DNA of 64,000 nt from Chryseobacterium sp. ZHDP1 (GTDB lineage: Bacteria; Bacteroidota; Bacteroidia; Flavobacteriales; Weeksellaceae): positions 1,736,001 to 1,800,000 of the forward strand of contig NZ_CP075682.1 of NCBI RefSeq assembly GCF_018603435.1, in the 5' to 3' direction. The notes beneath the pieces were generated by a model. It made no database searches. It saw nothing but the letters and a program-made list of their open reading frames with translations, and had not been told where the DNA came from. Numbering within the stretch: position 1 is the stretch's first letter; every line of letters starts with the position of its first letter. Positions 24,315 to 33,463 of the stretch are shown here, piece after piece. Position numbers and translations under genes: made by a program.

Positions 24315-26235
24315 AGAGAGCTACCCCGTAGATGAACCATCCAGTTTTTACCTGAGATTTACGGACAGACAGGGAGTTCCGTTAAAGGTCGACACCGCTG
24401 ATCTGCCAATGCAGATCGGCAGAATCAATAATCGAAACAAATTTGTTCTTGGACCGTCAGGAAGCGGAAAATCTTTTTTGATGAATAATATCATTGAACA
24501 ATATTTAGCCTACAATTATGATGTTGTAATTGTGGACACCGGAGACAGTTACAGCGGGACGGCAAAATATAAGAATGGGAAGTATATTCAGTACACCGAA
24601 GAGAAGCCAATCACAATGAACCCCTTTGTAGTCAGCCAATCGGAATTTAATATTGAGAAAATTGAGTTTCTAGGAAATCTTATTTTTCTGATATGGCAGG
24701 GTGCAGATTCATCGATGACCACCACACAAAAATCCATTATTGATAATCTGCTCTTAGCGTATTACCATCAGTTTTTCAAAGGTGGTACCAATTGGTATCA
24801 GCAAAAGACCTCGCGTGAGCTGATTCTATACCTAAGTAAATACAACATCTACGAAGATGATCTTTATAATGAATTTGAGAGCCAATACAGTGAAAATGAA
24901 AATTACTATCAAATTTTAGGAATACCAATGGATGCTGAAAGCTCGGACATTAAAAAGGCGTTTCGAAAATTGGCGGTACAGTATCATCCTGATAAAAATC
25001 TTGATAAAGCTGATTTTGATGATTCCATATTCGACAAAATACACGAGGCTTACGAAACATTGGTCAATACCGAAAAAAGAAAGACTTACGATGAAAGCCA
25101 ACTGATCCTTTCAAATACTAAAATAATTGAAAGACCCAAAATCAACAGTGCGGAGTGGGAAAATGCCTTCAGAAAATCACTCATCAAAAAACTGGTAGAG
25201 CTTGAAGAAATGCTAGACGTGGAAGAACTTTCTTTCAACACTTTTTATGAGTATTCTGAAAAATTTCTTCCTATTTATCTTTCCAATAAAAAGTTCAAAA
25301 TTTCTGAAGCTGAATTCAACCTGAGAACATTCCTTTATGTATTGGCTGATTTTTACAAAGGAGGTAGGTATGGAACGACTTTAAATGAAGATGCAGACAA
25401 CTCATTATTTTATGAGCCCTTTATCGTCTTTGAGATTGATAATGTTAAAGATAATCCTAAGCTGTTTCCTATTGTAACCCTCATTATTATGGATACGTTT
25501 ATCCAGAAAATGCGTCTGAGAAAAGATAGGCGAAAAGCACTCATTATTGAAGAAGCCTGGAAGGCAATTGCGAGTAAACTAATGGGAAGTTATATTTTAT
25601 ACCTGTATAAAACAGTCAGAAAATTCTGGGGTGAAGCCGTTGTTGTTACACAGGAGCTGGATGATATTATCGGGAATGCTGTCGTAAAAGACAGTATTAT
25701 TAATAATTCGGATACCTTCATACTTCTCGATCAGACAAAATTCATCGATAATTTTGATAAGATTGCAAAATTGCTCTCACTTAATGAGGTTGAGCAGAGT
25801 AAGATTTTCACCATTAATAATCTAAATAATAAAAGCGGTAGAAGCCGGTTCAAAGAATTTTATCTTAAACGGGGCAGCAAAGGTGAAGTATATGGTAATG
25901 AAGTTTCACTACAGCAATATTTGACTTATACTACTGAAAAACCTGAAAAATCTGCACTCGAATACTATGTTAATGAATATCGAAACTATCAGGATGCATT
26001 GGAGCAGTTTGTTCTAGATATTGATCATCTGAAAGACGGTCTACCAAACTTGGTATCATTGGTAAATATTTACCAAAAACCTATTGACAACGGGTTAATC
26101 GAATACTATCATTCATTCAAAAAGCAAAACCCTAGTAAAGATTTCTTCAAAAGTATCAAACGGCTACTTATAGATCAAGATATAACGCTAAAGGAATTTA
26201 TTAAAAGCAAAAATCAGACTTATGAAAAAATATAG
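24286..26235 (+). CDS. traG: TraG (VirB4-type ATPase), C-terminal ATPase part with inserted J-domain
   Basis: This frame carries the motor of the mating channel: Walker A GPSGSGKS (residues 56-63), ALIIEEAWK as Walker B, and VVTQELDDI downstream. The listed ATG at 24286 lies inside the upstream frame and is unlikely to be a real start; the true sequence continues from 23175 through the T10 run. Residues about 206-272 are a complete DnaJ J-domain with the HPD motif (His234-Asp236), placed between Walker A and Walker B. The protein powers assembly of, and transfer through, the type IV channel at the inner membrane. Confidence 0.88.
   Translation: MKPRCAFFFKESYPVDEPSSFYLRFTDRQGVPLKVDTADLPMQIGRINNRNKFVLGPSGSGKSFLMNNIIEQYLAYNYDVVIVDTGDSYSGTAKYKNGKYIQYTEEKPITMNPFVVSQSEFNIEKIEFLGNLIFLIWQGADSSMTTTQKSIIDNLLLAYYHQFFKGGTNWYQQKTSRELILYLSKYNIYEDDLYNEFESQYSENENYYQILGIPMDAESSDIKKAFRKLAVQYHPDKNLDKADFDDSIFDKIHEAYETLVNTEKRKTYDESQLILSNTKIIERPKINSAEWENAFRKSLIKKLVELEEMLDVEELSFNTFYEYSEKFLPIYLSNKKFKISEAEFNLRTFLYVLADFYKGGRYGTTLNEDADNSLFYEPFIVFEIDNVKDNPKLFPIVTLIIMDTFIQKMRLRKDRRKALIIEEAWKAIASKLMGSYILYLYKTVRKFWGEAVVVTQELDDIIGNAVVKDSIINNSDTFILLDQTKFIDNFDKIAKLLSLNEVEQSKIFTINNLNNKSGRSRFKEFYLKRGSKGEVYGNEVSLQQYLTYTTEKPEKSALEYYVNEYRNYQDALEQFVLDIDHLKDGLPNLVSLVNIYQKPIDNGLIEYYHSFKKQNPSKDFFKSIKRLLIDQDITLKEFIKSKNQTYEKI
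24901..25101 (+). other. J-domain embedded in TraG/VirB4
   Basis: The segment reads YYQILGIPMDAESSDIKKAF, then YHPDKN, then IHEAYETLVNTEKRKTYDE. It has all J-domain features: the YxxLG(I/V) start, helix II with basic residues, the HPD loop, and helix III ending in an R-x-x-YD pattern. J-domains stimulate DnaK (Hsp70) ATPase. Flanking VirB4 sequence continues on both sides, so this is an in-frame insertion, not a separate gene. Confidence 0.85.
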
Positions 26236-26881
26236 CATCATACTCATGGTCTTTATCATGAGTTTTTATAAAACACAAACTCCCTATATAGATGTACTGA
26301 CAGCTCCTGCTATGATTTTATATGCCAATCAAATTAAAAGCGAGCAGGAGAAAACAGTCGACGAGATGAATAAACTGCAGCAGGCGCAGGCGGTTGTCTC
26401 AACTCAGATGGTTCTGGCCAACGATCTGCAGAATAAATTGTACAAAGGATTAAAAGAGGTAAATGGTACTTTGAAAAACGGCATTCAAGTTCAGAATATT
26501 TACAACAACCTTAGCAAAATAATCACGAATGTTGATGGGATATATAACGAAGTGCAGGATGCACCGGAGTACAGCATATTTGCGACAAAATCAATACAGC
26601 TGGTAACTAACAAAGCGACCGACATTTATACTGATGTTGCTGATCTGCTGACAAGTGGTGAGCTGAATCTTGCAACTTCAGGAGATCGGAAAAGGCTTCT
26701 GTACAATATTGAAAATAACACCCGTCTGCTGAATGTCTATTTGATCAACGTAAAGATGACGATAAGGAGAGCCAAAAGAAAAGGATTCTGGAAATCTATC
26801 AATCCATTTCAGACGTATGTCAATACTGACAGGCATATTTTTCAGCAAATATTGAACAACGCAGGAACATTGGGACTATGA
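26222..26881 (+). CDS. TraI-type exported conjugation protein, copy 1 of 3
   Basis: A signal peptide (1-18) is followed by a largely helical protein of about 200 residues. It resembles the DUF4141/TraI proteins that follow TraG in Bacteroidota elements, periplasmic parts of the channel comparable in position to VirB5. The C-terminal motif (YVNTDRHIFQQILNNAG) returns in the next two genes. It overlaps traG by 14 bp and the next gene by 4 bp. Confidence 0.7.
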   Translation: MKKYSIILMVFIMSFYKTQTPYIDVLTAPAMILYANQIKSEQEKTVDEMNKLQQAQAVVSTQMVLANDLQNKLYKGLKEVNGTLKNGIQVQNIYNNLSKIITNVDGIYNEVQDAPEYSIFATKSIQLVTNKATDIYTDVADLLTSGELNLATSGDRKRLLYNIENNTRLLNVYLINVKMTIRRAKRKGFWKSINPFQTYVNTDRHIFQQILNNAGTLGL

Positions 26882-27552
26882 AAACTTTATCAAAAACTAA
26901 AGTCTGTTTCCTGATTCTGATTTTTTCAAATATACTTAAAGGTCAGCTTACTGGAGGGAATTATATCTGCTACTACCTTATTAACTCTGAAATTCAAAAA
27001 ACAATGGATGAAAATGAGAAGCAGAAAGAAATGAGAAATAAGCAGCTGACCAATTTAAGTCTGGAATCAGCCAATAAGGAACAATGGAGCAAATACAGGG
27101 ATGTGACTGAAAAAATTCGTGGAAGGCTTAACAACCTTTCGTTTGCAGTTCAGGCTATTCCGACATCGGTGAACATCGTCAGAGAAATTGATAAGATTTA
27201 TGAGATACAGTCGAAAATTTATACTGAATTATCTGATGCCCCAATCTGGATTCCTGTCGCACTCAATGGTCAGTATGAGTTTATAAATAGTCTGCAGTTG
27301 TATATCAGGCTGATGGCAGGTATAGTTTTATCGTATGGGACGATAAACGAAATGGAAAAGGCCGAACGTAAAATTCTTCTGGATTTTGCTCAAAGTGAAA
27401 TCAAGACTCTTCGGCAGCAGTCCTACTCTACCCTTCAGAAAATCATCAATGTCAAGAGAAAAATAAAACTGCGTAATAACCTGCTTCAAAATTGGGTGAA
27501 CAGGGACAAGAAAATCATTCAGGATATCATTAACAATGCAAATCTTTATTAA
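26878..27552 (+). CDS. TraI-type exported conjugation protein, copy 2 of 3
   Basis: A signal peptide (ending LKGQL) and a long helical body end in WVNRDKKIIQDIINNAN, the same closing motif as in the genes before and after. The helices contain many Gln/Lys/Glu residues, consistent with coiled-coil packing in the periplasm. The start overlaps the previous stop (ATGA) and the next gene starts 1 bp after its stop, so expression is coupled. Confidence 0.65.
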   Translation: MKTLSKTKVCFLILIFSNILKGQLTGGNYICYYLINSEIQKTMDENEKQKEMRNKQLTNLSLESANKEQWSKYRDVTEKIRGRLNNLSFAVQAIPTSVNIVREIDKIYEIQSKIYTELSDAPIWIPVALNGQYEFINSLQLYIRLMAGIVLSYGTINEMEKAERKILLDFAQSEIKTLRQQSYSTLQKIINVKRKIKLRNNLLQNWVNRDKKIIQDIINNANLY

Positions 27553-27553
27553 A

Positions 27554-28231
27554 ATGAAAACATTTCTAATTGTATTTTTTCTGCTTTTACTGAATAATGC
27601 AAAGTCACAAACCTATTATCAGCTCTATTATAATTTAGAACTGCAGGCTCAGGTAACGGCCAACCAGGCTGCAAGAGTAGCTTCTGAAAAGCTTTACCAA
27701 AATTCTTACGAGAAACAAAGAAAAGCTTACGATGATATCAAGGAAAAGGCTGTGCAGGTTGTGGTCATAAAAAATCACATATATAATCAGCTTCGTAATG
27801 TCAATTCAGCACTGAAGCAGGGAAAACAGCTTGAAGCCATATACTATGATTTTACCAAACTTATTGGAAACATGGAGAAAATGCTGGAGCTTTCAGCTCA
27901 AAAACCTCAGTATGCCGTATTGATTATGAATTATTATTCTAAGCTTTATCTGCATGCGATGAACTCATATGAAAATATAAGCGAATCGGTTCTCAATGAA
28001 GAAAATGATTTTCTTATGGACAGCTACGATCGGCAGAAAATTCTTTCAAAAATACAGCATGAGATAAAAATTATGAATGGCTGGACAGTTCACATTATCA
28101 ATTACCTGAGGAATGCTGAAAAAAAACCATACTTCCGTCATATTGGTGTTTTCAACAGCTGGTATATACGGGACAAAGGTTTAATCCAAAATATTATTAA
28201 TAATTATAACCAGAATTTAAACGGTTGGTAA
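27554..28231 (+). CDS. TraI-type exported conjugation protein, copy 3 of 3
   Basis: The ATG at 27554 gives a clean signal peptide (1-19, ending AKSQ); an upstream start at 27536 would overlap the previous gene and add six residues before it. The helical body ends in WYIRDKGLIQNIINNYN, the motif shared by all three copies. Strong divergence between copies suggests an old triplication with specialised subunits, perhaps a hetero-oligomer of the channel. Confidence 0.65.
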   Translation: MKTFLIVFFLLLLNNAKSQTYYQLYYNLELQAQVTANQAARVASEKLYQNSYEKQRKAYDDIKEKAVQVVVIKNHIYNQLRNVNSALKQGKQLEAIYYDFTKLIGNMEKMLELSAQKPQYAVLIMNYYSKLYLHAMNSYENISESVLNEENDFLMDSYDRQKILSKIQHEIKIMNGWTVHIINYLRNAEKKPYFRHIGVFNSWYIRDKGLIQNIINNYNQNLNGW

Positions 28232-28242
28232 AATTATAATCT

Positions 28243-29052
28243 ATGAAAAACATACTATTAATACTATCATTTCTTCCCCTTTTATCTTTCGTAAAGGGAC
28301 AGACCATAAAAAGAGTTAAGGACAAACACATTGTAGGTCAGGAGAAAAGGCAGGTCTTTTATCAATGGGGAGACTGGCAGCCTGAACCAAAATACTTTTT
28401 GGGCATACAGACTAATTATGCCTATGCCATGGTATGGGGCTGGCTGGCTCCAAGTCGAAACCGTGATTACAAAGGCGGAAATGACATCAGACCTTTAGGA
28501 CTGGCGGGATTGCAAAACCAAAGATATGCAACAACCTTGGTACAGCAGGACAAAACAAGCGATATTCAGGAAGAAGCAAAGACAACATATGAAGAAAACC
28601 TGAAAGAATTCTATCATTATTCCAGTGCGACCTCAGGGGCTGATCCTCTTTATCTGCTTTATTATAAAGATGTACTGAACAGTCTGGATAATTTTGACAC
28701 CGGATCTTCGGCATTATCTCAGTGGGGATTTACTTCTTCGAAAGCCTGGGAACGATTCAATAATTACGGCATCATCGGAGAATGCAGGCGAAAGATCAAC
28801 GTCATTCAGGACAAATACAAATTTGCTAAAAGTGCAGATATGCCGAGAGGCAAAAGGATTCTTGCCTACCATGACTGCCTTATCGAATGGCGAAAAATGA
28901 AAAAATACCTAGCGTACTTAAACCAGCAGGGAGAGAACAGGTTTAGAGCCGAAGTTAAACTTGAAAGTTACAAAACAAAAAATCCCGGAAAGATTACAAA
29001 AGAACGGAGAGATGCAGAGATATTCATGGATGTAATGACGGGGCATTTATAG
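28243..29052 (+). CDS. Exported conjugation-region protein (DUF5045-like position)
   Basis: The 269-residue protein has a signal peptide (1-19, ending VKGQ). The mature part is rich in Trp and Tyr at the N-terminus (QWGDWQPEPKYFLG, YAMVWGWLAP), then helical. It sits between the TraI-type copies and TraJ, where related elements have a DUF5045-type gene. It is probably a periplasmic or outer-membrane channel component. Family assignment is by position and general look, not a decisive motif. Confidence 0.55.
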   Translation: MKNILLILSFLPLLSFVKGQTIKRVKDKHIVGQEKRQVFYQWGDWQPEPKYFLGIQTNYAYAMVWGWLAPSRNRDYKGGNDIRPLGLAGLQNQRYATTLVQQDKTSDIQEEAKTTYEENLKEFYHYSSATSGADPLYLLYYKDVLNSLDNFDTGSSALSQWGFTSSKAWERFNNYGIIGECRRKINVIQDKYKFAKSADMPRGKRILAYHDCLIEWRKMKKYLAYLNQQGENRFRAEVKLESYKTKNPGKITKERRDAEIFMDVMTGHL

Positions 29053-29063
29053 TTAAAAAAATT

Positions 29064-30236
29064 ATGAAACGAAAAAAGATTTTAAAAAGCATTATGAAAA
29101 TAATGCTTTTATTCATTCCGTGCTTTGCATTCTCACAGGATACACACAGTGATGAATATTACCAGAAAGCAATGGATTTTCTGCAGGGTGAGGGCGTATT
29201 GGAAGGCTGGTTTACTGAAAAGTTCCTACCGCTTTACGACAGCTTTATGACCGCAGAATATGGACAATTTATATTATTTGGACAGGCTGTAGCGGGTTTA
29301 GGCGCACTACTCTATCTGGGGAATATAGGATGGCAGATGATAGGCGGAGATCGTGAATGGGAAATAGTACCGATGCTAAAACCCTTCGCCATTGGACTGG
29401 TTATTGTGAATTGGGTATCATTTGTCGGTATTCTCCGTACTCCTCTAATCAAGCTTCAGGACGTCTCAGAGAGCAGCTTTGTTGAGAGTCAGCAGGAATT
29501 GAATTCTTTAAGATGGGTACGTTTTAAAAAACAGCAGCAGGTTGTAGACAGAATTGTTGAAGAGCAAGCTAAAGCACAAGCTGAAATCCAACAACAGGAA
29601 GCCGGAGACCAATCTTTAATAGAAGAAGGACTGGATATGGTTGGAGATGGATTAACAAGTCTTATGAGTCCTGTCTATGAACTTTATCTCAGATTACAGG
29701 TTGGTTTACAATTAGCCATATCGAGCGCGCTGGAATTGATTGGGTTATGGATACTTCGAATATGTGTCTATGGGATATTTTTTATCCAGCTGATATTTTC
29801 GACCATCTTAATTATTATCGGTCCTATACCGGTTGGGTTATCAGTTTTTCCTGCGTTTTCAAGTTTTCTTTCTCAATGGGTTTCCAGATTCATCAATGTC
29901 AATCTTTACGGATTTGTGGCATTTATTATTTTAAAAATCGGAACCCTCCTTCAGCTATTTGCCTTTGAGGCAGAAATTGAGAGATATGATCAGATTATCA
30001 ATACAGACGGCAGTATAAAGAACATGGATTTGCTGCTTACCTATTCTAGCAGTGGGATCATGTCATTTGGATTGGTCATCGTCTGTTTTTTAATTACAGC
30101 CGTAGGAATATTATGTGTTCCTACCCTGGCCAATTATATCATTCCGTCGGGCGGTGGTAATACAGGAGCCATGAGTAAGATGAAAAAAGCAGGAATGGCA
30201 ATAGCCACTAAAGGAGTTTCATTATTAAAAGGATAA
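29064..30236 (+). CDS. traJ: TraJ, polytopic membrane channel protein (VirB6-like)
   Basis: A signal-like segment is followed by several membrane helices (around residues 72-96, 108-126, 210-250, 257-275 and 330-355) with a Gln/Glu-rich loop in the middle. This matches conjugative transposon TraJ, the VirB6-like inner-membrane channel subunit. It ends in a glycine-rich stretch (SGGGNTGAMSKMKKAG). It lies between the DUF5045-like gene and traK with gaps of 11 and 2 bp. Confidence 0.85.
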   Translation: MKRKKILKSIMKIMLLFIPCFAFSQDTHSDEYYQKAMDFLQGEGVLEGWFTEKFLPLYDSFMTAEYGQFILFGQAVAGLGALLYLGNIGWQMIGGDREWEIVPMLKPFAIGLVIVNWVSFVGILRTPLIKLQDVSESSFVESQQELNSLRWVRFKKQQQVVDRIVEEQAKAQAEIQQQEAGDQSLIEEGLDMVGDGLTSLMSPVYELYLRLQVGLQLAISSALELIGLWILRICVYGIFFIQLIFSTILIIIGPIPVGLSVFPAFSSFLSQWVSRFINVNLYGFVAFIILKIGTLLQLFAFEAEIERYDQIINTDGSIKNMDLLLTYSSSGIMSFGLVIVCFLITAVGILCVPTLANYIIPSGGGNTGAMSKMKKAGMAIATKGVSLLKG

Positions 30237-30238
30237 TT

Positions 30239-30853
30239 ATGGCAGTTGTAAAAAACATTGAAAAAAAAATCAAGATCAATAAAGTAACTTCCATTGGCTG
30301 CATAATTTTATCAGTCATCGTCGTTATTGCAGGATTTGTTTTCTCATATAAACAGATAAAAGATGCAAGAAAATCCATCTATATTTTAGATAACGGGGTT
30401 CCTGTTTTAGTCAAGCAGACCGATTTGCTCCTAAACAGACCTGTTGAATATAAAGCTCAAGTCGATATGTTTCATTCTTTATTTTTCACACTTTCAGCAG
30501 ATGACGATTATATAAAATCTCAGACACGAAAAGCATTGTATCTGATCGATGACAGTGGTATGAAGGAGTATATGAATCTGAAGGAAAAGGGATTTTACAA
30601 CCAGATCATTTCTTCCAATAGTGTGATGACTATAAAAGCAGACAGCATTAAACTCGATGAGCAGAACTTAAAATTTATTTACTATGGCAAACAGACCATT
30701 AACCGAAAGACGCAGCTTATCGTCAGAAAATTGATCACTGAAGGTTTTTTGCAAGATCTTCCCCGATCTCCCAATAATCCTCATGGTGTTCTGATCGAAA
30801 AATGGAAAACATTAGATAACTCGGACATTTCCGTAAAAGAAAAATTTAGATAA
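30239..30853 (+). CDS. traK: TraK, VirB8-like conjugation protein
   Basis: The 204-residue protein has a short cytosolic N-terminus, one membrane segment (about 20-38), then a periplasmic domain with VEYKAQVDMFHSLFF and ALYLIDDSGMKEY, as in Bacteroidota TraK and VirB8. VirB8 proteins are assembly scaffolds at the inner membrane. The stop overlaps the start of the next gene by one base. Confidence 0.85.
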   Translation: MAVVKNIEKKIKINKVTSIGCIILSVIVVIAGFVFSYKQIKDARKSIYILDNGVPVLVKQTDLLLNRPVEYKAQVDMFHSLFFTLSADDDYIKSQTRKALYLIDDSGMKEYMNLKEKGFYNQIISSNSVMTIKADSIKLDEQNLKFIYYGKQTINRKTQLIVRKLITEGFLQDLPRSPNNPHGVLIEKWKTLDNSDISVKEKFR

Positions 30854-31233
30854 TGGAACAGCAAAATAAAATCATCAGTAAAAATCCATCAACCATATGG
30901 AAAAGTGTGGAACAATTTGCAGAACGTCAGCCGAAGAGAACATTTTATCTCATGTTTGGATTGATTTTTTTGTCCACCCTATTCTCAATTGGAAGCTTGA
31001 TTTACATACAAAAAGTTTCCATTCCTGAATACGAAACGATGAAAAAGCAAAATGTCCTAAAGGATGCTGCTACCTCATTCAACTCGCCGTTTACAGAGAC
31101 AGAAAAAATTCTGGGTATAAGAGAAGCGCTGAAAGAACTTGATTACTATCGGAAAAAAAAGATATTGAGTTCTTCCGATAGTTCGAGAATTAAATATCTC
31201 CTCGATAAATACAATATAAATAATTCAAGATGA
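30853..31233 (+). CDS. Small single-pass conjugation protein (TraL position)
   Basis: The 126-residue protein has one membrane segment (about residues 33-52) after a basic N-terminus, then a charged helical tail. Its place between traK and traM corresponds to the small TraL-type gene in related operons, but the sequence has no diagnostic motif. It overlaps traM by 4 bp (ATGA). Confidence 0.6.
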   Translation: MEQQNKIISKNPSTIWKSVEQFAERQPKRTFYLMFGLIFLSTLFSIGSLIYIQKVSIPEYETMKKQNVLKDAATSFNSPFTETEKILGIREALKELDYYRKKKILSSSDSSRIKYLLDKYNINNSR

Positions 31234-32489
31234 AAAAACTCAATTTAAAACAACCTAAATATGTTCTTCCCCTCATCGCCCTGCCATTCGTTTTAATGAT
31301 AGGGTATTTTTATGTTCAATTCACGGAAAACTCAGGAAAAGACAAAAATAAACTGGCTGAGAGTAAAGACATTTCCACCGATTTCGGAAAAGTTGGAGAA
31401 CGCTCTGAAATTAAAGGAAAGGCCGACGCTTATGCTGATTTCTTTGATAAAAGAACCGATGGAAGAACCATGATTGACGGTTTCGGTGATGAGCATGAAA
31501 GTCTTGAAAAATTTGATGATGATCTTTCAGAGCGACAGAAAAGGCATATTGACAGTATGAATTATGTCAGAGAAAAAGAACGTCTGAATAATCTTTCCCG
31601 ACAGGCCAATCGACAGTCCTACTATAACGCGATGGATGCTAAACAGTCGAAAGAACGTGAGGATGATCAGTACGACAGAAGTATGAAAATGTTAAAAATG
31701 CTCAATGGTGACAATAACGGGGTAAACAATTCAGGAAAAGCTGATACTCGGAGTGCTGAAAATTCCGACTGGAAAAAGGATCAGATGACCTTGATGAGAG
31801 AGCAGATGATGTTAATGGATAGTATCGAAAAAGCAAACAACCCTGAACTTAAAAATCAAGCCAAAGCCATTGAGAAAATGAAGAAAAATGAGAAAGAGAT
31901 GGATTTTTTTCTCAATTCTACATTGGATGTAACAAAAGCCTCGAAAAGCACAGAATTCAATTCGATCTTCAGACAACGTGAAAATAACTTTATCAAAGCT
32001 GTGATCGACGAAAACATTAAGGGCTTTGCAGGAAGCAGAATAAGGATTCGCCTACTCGAAGATGTATACGTCGGAAATGCAAAAATATCGAAAGGTACTC
32101 CCCTTTACGCATTGATCAGTGGATTTTCACTGCAAAGGGTGAACCTTAACATCGTATCGGTAATGCATCAGAACGAGATTCTTCCTATCAGTCTCAATAT
32201 CTATGATGTTGATGGCATGGAAGGATTGTATGTCCCAAGTTCGGCATTCCGTGAAATGACAAGATCTATGGGAGAAAACATTGTGCAAGGTCAAAATCTT
32301 TCCAGTGGTAGCGCTGATTTTTTTACCACGACGCTTAGCTCAGTATATCAATCCACCTCAAAAACAATATCGGACGTAATACGGAAAAACAAGGCAAAAA
32401 TTAAATACAATTCTTTCGTTTACCTCATTGACAACAAAGAACTTGAAAAAAAGAAAAAGAACATTTATAAGAAAAACACCAATCCATAA
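31230..32489 (+). CDS. traM: TraM, VirB10-like conjugation protein
   Basis: One N-terminal membrane segment (about 11-28) is followed by a long charged, coiled linker rich in Lys, Glu, Asp and Met. A C-terminal domain (about 250-400) contains IKAVIDENIKGFAGSRIRIR and GTPLYALISGFSLQRVNL, the Transposon_TraM signature. As a VirB10-like protein it spans the envelope and links inner ATPases to the outer pore. Confidence 0.88.
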   Translation: MKKLNLKQPKYVLPLIALPFVLMIGYFYVQFTENSGKDKNKLAESKDISTDFGKVGERSEIKGKADAYADFFDKRTDGRTMIDGFGDEHESLEKFDDDLSERQKRHIDSMNYVREKERLNNLSRQANRQSYYNAMDAKQSKEREDDQYDRSMKMLKMLNGDNNGVNNSGKADTRSAENSDWKKDQMTLMREQMMLMDSIEKANNPELKNQAKAIEKMKKNEKEMDFFLNSTLDVTKASKSTEFNSIFRQRENNFIKAVIDENIKGFAGSRIRIRLLEDVYVGNAKISKGTPLYALISGFSLQRVNLNIVSVMHQNEILPISLNIYDVDGMEGLYVPSSAFREMTRSMGENIVQGQNLSSGSADFFTTTLSSVYQSTSKTISDVIRKNKAKIKYNSFVYLIDNKELEKKKKNIYKKNTNP

Positions 32490-32492
32490 TCT

Positions 32493-33383
32493 ATGAAAAA
32501 TTTCATTATTATCCTTATGCTGATGCTTGTTTCTACGGAGACATCCGCTCAGAATACAGTACTATCGAGAGTATATAAAAATAATCTTCCCGAAATCTAT
32601 ATTACAGGTAATGTCAATCTTCATTTCAGGAGCCCCCAGCCTATTCAGTTTGTTGATTTAAGTACGAAACACCTTATAGGCGATCTTCCTACAGAAAATG
32701 TTGTAAGAATTAAAATACAACAGTTTGAAGAGGAAAGCCATTCCGCTACCGACAGTATTAGAATAAAAGAGGAAACTCCGATTTATTATTATGATAATCA
32801 GGAATTAGGAATTGTTACCATTGTCGGACAATCCTTTATGGCTCAGTACAAGCTGATCTATAAAGTTGACAGCAGTGCGACTATAATGACCAACATTGAA
32901 ATTTTACCTGAAGACATGCAGGCTCTTGAATATCCGGATTACCAGATGTCCAGTGCCGAACTCAGAAAATATTCGGTGGAGATTATCAGAAAAAAAGAAG
33001 CAAATAAAATACGTAGAAACAGAGATTTGGGAATCGAATCGCAGCTTAATAATGTATACGCTTTTGGTGATTATGTATTTCTAGATATTAGTTTTAAAAA
33101 CAATACAAATCTCATCTATGATATTGACAAACTTAAGTTTTCTATCGATGATAAAAAGGTTTACAAAGCCACGAATGTTCAGTCTATTGAGATAGAGCCT
33201 GTATTCCGTCTGTATGACTTAAAGACATTTAAAAAGTCTTACAGAAATATTTTCGTTTTTAAGAAATTCACTTATCCGAATAACAAGGTTCTAAACATCA
33301 GGCTGATCGAAAATCAAATCAGCGGCAGAACAATTAATCTGGAGATTAAATACTCAGATATTTTACAGGCTGACACTTTTTAA
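32493..33383 (+). CDS. traN: TraN, VirB9-like conjugation protein (DUF4138)
   Basis: A signal peptide (1-19, ending TSAQ) is followed by a beta-rich protein with ITGNVNLHFRSPQPIQFVDL early and FGDYVFLDISFKNNTN later. This matches the DUF4138/TraN family, the VirB9-like outer pore component that partners TraM. The gene is 3 bp after traM. A terminator follows, closing the channel gene set. Confidence 0.88.
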   Translation: MKNFIIILMLMLVSTETSAQNTVLSRVYKNNLPEIYITGNVNLHFRSPQPIQFVDLSTKHLIGDLPTENVVRIKIQQFEEESHSATDSIRIKEETPIYYYDNQELGIVTIVGQSFMAQYKLIYKVDSSATIMTNIEILPEDMQALEYPDYQMSSAELRKYSVEIIRKKEANKIRRNRDLGIESQLNNVYAFGDYVFLDISFKNNTNLIYDIDKLKFSIDDKKVYKATNVQSIEIEPVFRLYDLKTFKKSYRNIFVFKKFTYPNNKVLNIRLIENQISGRTINLEIKYSDILQADTF

Positions 33384-33405
33384 TATTCATTTACATCTAA
33401 AGTAT

Positions 33406-33441
33406 AGCAGACAGCTGGGAACTCCTGGCTGTCTGCTTTTT
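33406..33441 (+). terminator. Intrinsic terminator after traN
   Basis: The stem AGCAGACAGC/GCTGTCTGCT with a 12-nt loop is followed by TTTTTAT. It stands in the 80-bp gap between traN and the coupling-protein gene, so the coupling gene may have its own promoter or depend on read-through. Confidence 0.8.
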
Positions 33442-33463
33442 ATATAATTCAATTTGAGAAACA

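Noticed and set aside
24916..25101. Minus-strand ORF under the J-domain
   Set aside because: It is a shadow of the strongly conserved plus-strand J-domain frame.
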